A DNA stretch of 64,000 nucleotides from positions 12,852 to 76,851 of the forward strand of contig CAKQRI010000004.1 of the NCBI GenBank assembly GCA_934271365.1, in the 5' to 3' direction. Origin of the DNA: an uncultured Spirochaetales bacterium (lineage in GTDB: Bacteria; Spirochaetota; Spirochaetia; Sphaerochaetales; Sphaerochaetaceae). Shown in pieces: positions 60,331-64,000 of this stretch. Below the pieces are notes generated by a model. That model was not told the origin of the DNA. It was given only the letters and a program-made list of their open reading frames with translations, and made no database searches. Position numbers and translations under genes: made by a program. Each line of letters opens with the position of its first letter. The first letter of the stretch is position 1.

Positions 60331-60359
60331 TGCAACCTCCTATAGAATTGCGTTTCAAA

Positions 60360-60401
60360 CTGGACTTAAGGCCAGAATAAACCGCAGCTAGCCTCAGTCT
60401 A
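60360..60401 (-). promoter_or_regulatory. Candidate promoter and palindrome of tctC
   Basis: On the minus strand TAGACT (60396-60401) and TATTCT (60374-60379) are 16 nt apart. A 16-nt near-palindrome with arms CTGG and CCAG around CTTAAG (60360-60375) covers the start of transcription. The rest of the 60331-60597 gap is AT-rich and shows nothing else. Confidence 0.4.
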
Positions 60402-60597
60402 AATACTATTGAATTTTAACACAAGTATTTTCTTTATCTTTCTTTTTCTTGCAAAAACGAAATGAAACGAAAGTTTTACAGCTAACACAGTACAATAAAA
60501 AGAAAAAGACAAATCTTAATATTCTTAGTTTTATCCATTTTTTCTTAATTATTTGCTATAGCACTTAGAGAATATTAAGAATATATTATCAATTCGT

Positions 60598-61953
60598 ATG
60601 GATAATACTATTAACATAGAAAGCAGACACCAGTTCACATGGAAGGAAGTAGGGGCTCTCATTATCCCGCTGATAGTAGAGCAGGCATTATCCATTTTAA
60701 TCGGAATGGCAGATACCATGATGGTATCAAGTTCTGGAGAAGCTGCGGTATCAGCAGTATCGATTATAGATAATCTCTCTGTTCTTCTGACAACTGCATT
60801 CAGCGCATTTGCAACAGGTGGAGCTGTTGTCGTATCGCAGTATCTAGGTGCAAAGAGCAGCAAAGCCAAAGATACAGCAAAAAACCTTGTTTATCTGACA
60901 CTGGGCTTTTCTCTGATCATTGTATTGATTCTCATCCCATTCAGACGTCAGGTAATAGACCTGCTCTATGGCATGATTGCAACAGATGTAAGAGAGCATG
61001 CAATGGACTACCTCTTCTTCATTGCACTTTCCTACCCTTTCCTTGCTCTATACTCTGCTTTTGCAGCGCTTTCAAGAAGCGAGAAGAGAAGCACACGGAC
61101 AATGCTTGTCTCAGCTCTTATGAATATCCTGAACATAACAGGCAATGCTGTTCTCATATATAAGTTCAATCTATCCGCAAAAGGTGCAGCAATCTCATCT
61201 CTGATTGCACGAGCTGTTGGTGCCATGATTATGTTCTCACTCATGATGAGGAAAAAAGAGATTCTCAATATAAGAGGGATAACGAAAGGGCCAATCTCCA
61301 TAGAGCTTATCAGAAAAATCCTGAGAATTGCCATTCCGGCAGCAATAGAAGGTTCTTTATTCAATGTTGGAAAGCTTCTGTTAATGAGACTGATTGCATC
61401 TCTTGGCACAAGTGCCACAGCAATCCATGCTGTAATATGCAATTTCAATAGCTTTACGAATATACCTGGAAACGGAATAAATTTATCAATCGTCACAATT
61501 ATTGGACAATGCAGAGGACGTGATAATTTTAAGGATATCAGGTACTACACAAGCCATCTGATTGCACTCTCTTTCCTATCAACTTTTGCTGTATCACTTC
61601 CACTATTAATATTCGCACCAGAAATCATTAGCTTCTATGGCCTTGAAAGCACAAGTGCTGCTCTGGCCCTTCCTCTTGCACGGACCTGTGCAGTTGCATG
61701 CATGGTCTTATGGCCGCTTTCATTTGGCCCTCCTCAGATGCTTGAAGCCTGTGGCGATGTTAAATTCAATCTGATTGCATCCATTTCATCAATATGGATC
61801 TTCAGAATAGCTGGAGCATATTTCATGGTAAAATGCCTAGGAATGGGAGTCGAGGCAATCTGGTATGGAATGTATGCGGATTGGGGAGCTAGGAGCATAA
61901 TATTCACATCAAGGATCATATCTGGAAAATGGAAAGACAAGAAGGTAATCTGA
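60598..61953 (+). CDS. MATE family efflux transporter
   Basis: A 451-residue exporter with about 12 hydrophobic segments: LIIPLIVEQALSILIGMADTMMVSSSGEAAVSAVSIID and the internal repeat IAIPAAIEGSLFNVGKLLLMRLIASLG. No Shine-Dalgarno is seen; a TATTAT box (60584-60589) ends 8 nt before the ATG, so the message may be leaderless. Tandem with a close paralogue. Confidence 0.9.
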   Translation: MDNTINIESRHQFTWKEVGALIIPLIVEQALSILIGMADTMMVSSSGEAAVSAVSIIDNLSVLLTTAFSAFATGGAVVVSQYLGAKSSKAKDTAKNLVYLTLGFSLIIVLILIPFRRQVIDLLYGMIATDVREHAMDYLFFIALSYPFLALYSAFAALSRSEKRSTRTMLVSALMNILNITGNAVLIYKFNLSAKGAAISSLIARAVGAMIMFSLMMRKKEILNIRGITKGPISIELIRKILRIAIPAAIEGSLFNVGKLLLMRLIASLGTSATAIHAVICNFNSFTNIPGNGINLSIVTIIGQCRGRDNFKDIRYYTSHLIALSFLSTFAVSLPLLIFAPEIISFYGLESTSAALALPLARTCAVACMVLWPLSFGPPQMLEACGDVKFNLIASISSIWIFRIAGAYFMVKCLGMGVEAIWYGMYADWGARSIIFTSRIISGKWKDKKVI

Positions 61954-61955
61954 TA

Positions 61956-63305
61956 ATGAAGAATATAAAAGAGAATCTGCTGTTCTCGCCACGCTATCTT
62001 GCATCGCTTATCATTCCACTGACAATCGAGACTCTCCTGAATGTAACAATAGGCATGGCTGATACAATGATGGTATCACAGGCAGGAGAAGCTGCAGTAT
62101 CAGGAGTTAGCGTTGTTGATAGCATACAGTCGCTGATGGTATTCCTTTTATCCGCATTTGCTACAGGTGGTGCAGTTGTCGCATCACAGTACCTTGGACG
62201 AGGGGAAGAGCAGAAAGCATCATACTCAGCAAAGCAGCTGATGTACCTCACACTGGCCTTCTCGCTTCTTATCTCTGCCATATTCCTGATTTTCAGAGAT
62301 GGTACAATCAGAGTCATTTATGGCTCTCTTGAAAAATCTGTCTTCAGTTCAGCAACAGCTTACTTCACTCCAATCCTGATTTCACTGCCTTTTTTTGCTG
62401 TGCAGTCAAGTGCTAATGCACTATGCAGGTCAATGGGAAAAAGCAATATAACCATGTGGGTATCCATTCTAGTCAATATGATAAACATCATCGGTAATGC
62501 AATATTCCTGTTTGCATTCAACATGGGAGCCTCTGGCGTTGGTATATCATCAGCAATCAGCAGGATAATCGGAGCCATTATAATGTTCTCTCTTCTTCTC
62601 AGGAAGAAAGAGAAGATTCATATAGATAATCCGCTGAAGTTTGACATAGATCTGAGGATGATTTCCAGAATACTGAAGATTGCGCTTCCATCAGGACTTG
62701 AGAATTCAATATTCCATATCGGTAAGATACTTATCTCATCAACGATAACAACATTCGGAACTTATTCAATCGCTGCATATGCAGTTACCAACAATCTTGC
62801 AACATTTGCTAATATGCCAGCATCGGCAATCGGCCTTGCAAGTGTGACTGTAATTGGGCAATGCTGCGGAAAAGGCTCTTATGATCAGGTCTATTATTAT
62901 GGTAAGAAGCTTCTTGCACTTGCGTATATCACAATGGGAGCTCTTGACCTTCTGATGTTCTTCTTCACACCTCAGCTTGTAGGAATCTACAGCCTCTCTG
63001 AAGAGGCAACAGCACTTGCAATCAGATGCGTTAATCTGAATCTTATACAGGGAGCACTTGTATGGCCACTTGCATTCACTGTTCCAAACTATCTCAGAGC
63101 AGCAGGTGATGTAAAATACACAATGGCTGTTTCCGTGCTTTCCATGTGGATTTTCCGTGTCGTGCTTTCGAACATTCTTGGTCTATACATGGGATTTGGC
63201 CTTGTTGGGGTTTTATGGGGAATGTTCATCGACTGGTACTGCAGAAGCATATGCTTTGTACAGCGCTTCATCAAAGGAAAGTGGAAAGCAAAGGAAGTAA
63301 TCTAA
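61956..63305 (+). CDS. MATE family efflux transporter, tandem paralogue
   Basis: 449 residues, highly similar in motifs to the preceding gene (LIIPLTIETLLNVTIGMADTMMVSQAGEAAVSGVSVVD, ATGGAVVASQYLG), so they look like a duplication and may even form a pair. Start chosen at MKNIKENLL (AAGG 11 nt upstream); an ATG at 61929 within the previous gene is possible. Overlaps the convergent TetR gene by 4 nt. Confidence 0.9.
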   Translation: MKNIKENLLFSPRYLASLIIPLTIETLLNVTIGMADTMMVSQAGEAAVSGVSVVDSIQSLMVFLLSAFATGGAVVASQYLGRGEEQKASYSAKQLMYLTLAFSLLISAIFLIFRDGTIRVIYGSLEKSVFSSATAYFTPILISLPFFAVQSSANALCRSMGKSNITMWVSILVNMINIIGNAIFLFAFNMGASGVGISSAISRIIGAIIMFSLLLRKKEKIHIDNPLKFDIDLRMISRILKIALPSGLENSIFHIGKILISSTITTFGTYSIAAYAVTNNLATFANMPASAIGLASVTVIGQCCGKGSYDQVYYYGKKLLALAYITMGALDLLMFFFTPQLVGIYSLSEEATALAIRCVNLNLIQGALVWPLAFTVPNYLRAAGDVKYTMAVSVLSMWIFRVVLSNILGLYMGFGLVGVLWGMFIDWYCRSICFVQRFIKGKWKAKEVI

Positions 63306-63871
63306 TCTCTTGATCTTCCTATTGCAAATTTCTCAAGGCAGTTTCTGAAGTCTCCATCAAGCATCACAGCAAGTCTATCAACAATCCGCTTCGGATCTGC
63401 CATCATTGCGCTATCAAGCCATTCTACGACAAGCCCTACAAAACCATACTTATAGAAATCCGCAATGAAGTCCTTATCCTCATCCTTTACTCTAAGGCCT
63501 TCACTCTGCTCTTCGACAACAGATCGCAGCAGCTTATAGCTCTTCTCATAGAAAAATCTGTAAATATAATCAGAAGAGACAAAATGATATACAGAGAGCA
63601 CAAAGTTTTGATTCTTCTTAGCCCAGTCAAATAGAGCTAGGAAACCTTCCTGCCAGGTCTCAGATGTTGTATTTCCTTCAAGGACCTGTATGCTTGATGT
63701 CTCAAACGTCCAGGCAATCAGGTCATTTATATCCCTGAAATGGTAATAGAATGTATGCCTGTTCATACCGCAGTCACCGGTGATATCAGAAATCGTGATT
63801 TTTGATAAAGGCTTTTCCTTCAGAAGTCTTATGAGCGATTCTGATAAGGCTTTTTTTGTAATTGCAGACAT
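63302..63871 (-). CDS. TetR/AcrR family transcriptional regulator
   Basis: 189 residues. N-terminal HTH (TKKALSESLIRLLKEKPLSKITISDITGDCGMNRHTFYYHFRDINDLIAW) of the DhaS/TetR_C_8 type. Convergent to the two MATE genes, which it could control together with itself; a 14-bp palindrome lies 13 nt before its start. Confidence 0.9.
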   Translation of the reverse strand: MSAITKKALSESLIRLLKEKPLSKITISDITGDCGMNRHTFYYHFRDINDLIAWTFETSSIQVLEGNTTSETWQEGFLALFDWAKKNQNFVLSVYHFVSSDYIYRFFYEKSYKLLRSVVEEQSEGLRVKDEDKDFIADFYKYGFVGLVVEWLDSAMMADPKRIVDRLAVMLDGDFRNCLEKFAIGRSRD

Positions 63872-63884
63872 AAATCAACTCCAC

Positions 63885-63898
63885 TATATCTAGATATA
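63885..63898. promoter_or_regulatory. Palindrome upstream of the TetR gene
   Basis: TATATCTAGATATA is a perfect 14-bp palindrome 13 nt before the TetR start codon; a likely autoregulatory operator. Confidence 0.5.
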
Positions 63899-63917
63899 CT
63901 GTCAGGATTACCGAAAG

Positions 63918-64000
63918 TCAAATCAATAAACCTCCTCGGGGTAAACCCCGAGGTATCTCACCTAAGCCTCGGGCTCTCCTTTCGGAAAATTCAATAGCAA
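63918..64000 (-). other. Possible 3' end of a gene or insertion-element end with strong hairpins
   Basis: On the minus strand a frame enters from beyond the window and stops at 63918 (26 residues visible, ending LPRGGLLI). The DNA holds an 8-bp hairpin CCTCGGGG-TTTA-CCCCGAGG (63934-63953) and a third copy of CCCGAGG about 20 nt upstream. GC-rich nested hairpins at the end of an ORF recall the right ends of IS200/IS605-type elements and their TnpB guide RNAs. With the main part outside the window this is only a suggestion. Confidence 0.3.

Overview
The window looks like a chromosomal segment of a spirochaete, most likely a gut-type Treponema/Sphaerochaeta relative. This is inference. The supports are moderate G+C content, periplasmic binding proteins whose signal peptides end in the FAGG-x-KE style usual in these bacteria, a BMP-family nucleoside uptake operon, a single-chain GlyRS, a long (Ctc-type) L25, membrane-anchored LuxR regulators, and a lipoprotein family I associate with treponemes. 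Gene density is high and most genes form tight operons. There is no rRNA, CRISPR array or complete mobile element; the only hint of one is at the extreme right edge.

Layout. 1-2134: iron alcohol dehydrogenase (5' cut by the window edge) plus aldehyde dehydrogenase. 2163-5440: secreted pectate-lyase-like protein, a frameshifted aldo/keto reductase and a divergent LysR regulator. 5484-8060: tRNA nucleotidyltransferase converging on an rpmF-acpP-rnc operon. 8199-11006: two MATE exporters. 11117-18512: yidD, then a leftward housekeeping block (L25, pth, tilS, ftsH, lepA, uridine kinase). 18534-25692: leftward nucleoside uptake and salvage operon (BMP lipoprotein, ABC ATPase, two permeases, deoD, nitroreductase, nucleoside hydrolase) with tRNA-Gln(UUG) at its end. 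25808-32086: ispE, a HAD phosphatase, an acyl-CoA synthetase and an mtaD-cupin-mtnA methylthioadenosine salvage cluster. 32093-37193: gltX-glyS-tyrS-asparaginase. 37211-40853: lipase-like hydrolase, membrane LuxR regulator and a diverged RloB/RloA pair. 41160-44953: lipoprotein, PdxA-like protein lacking metal ligands, a tiny acidic protein and a phosphodiester-glycosidase-like protein. 45106-48937: heterodimeric ABC exporter and a DNA glycosylase. 48982-56254: two TrpXYZ-type ABC operons in opposite orientation flanking a frameshifted MATE gene. 56314-60401: tctCBA tricarboxylate transporter plus a metallo-beta-lactamase-fold protein. 60598-63898: two tandem MATE exporters and a TetR regulator.

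The most unusual stretch is 53122-53498. Leftward, a tandem structured RNA (two units sharing two 10-nt blocks) runs into an intrinsic terminator just before the MATE gene, so the second unit competes with the terminator stem: a strong riboswitch candidate. Rightward, a promoter carrying two near-identical 18-bp palindromes leads into a nine-residue leader peptide with a perfect Shine-Dalgarno, ahead of the second TrpXYZ operon. Other points of interest are the BMP leader with mutually exclusive hairpins that can hide the start codon, the RloA/RloB pair and PdxA-like protein with altered catalytic residues, and several genes whose -10 box lies only 6-9 nt before the start codon, suggesting leaderless mRNAs.

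All family assignments come from reading motifs by eye. No database search was run.
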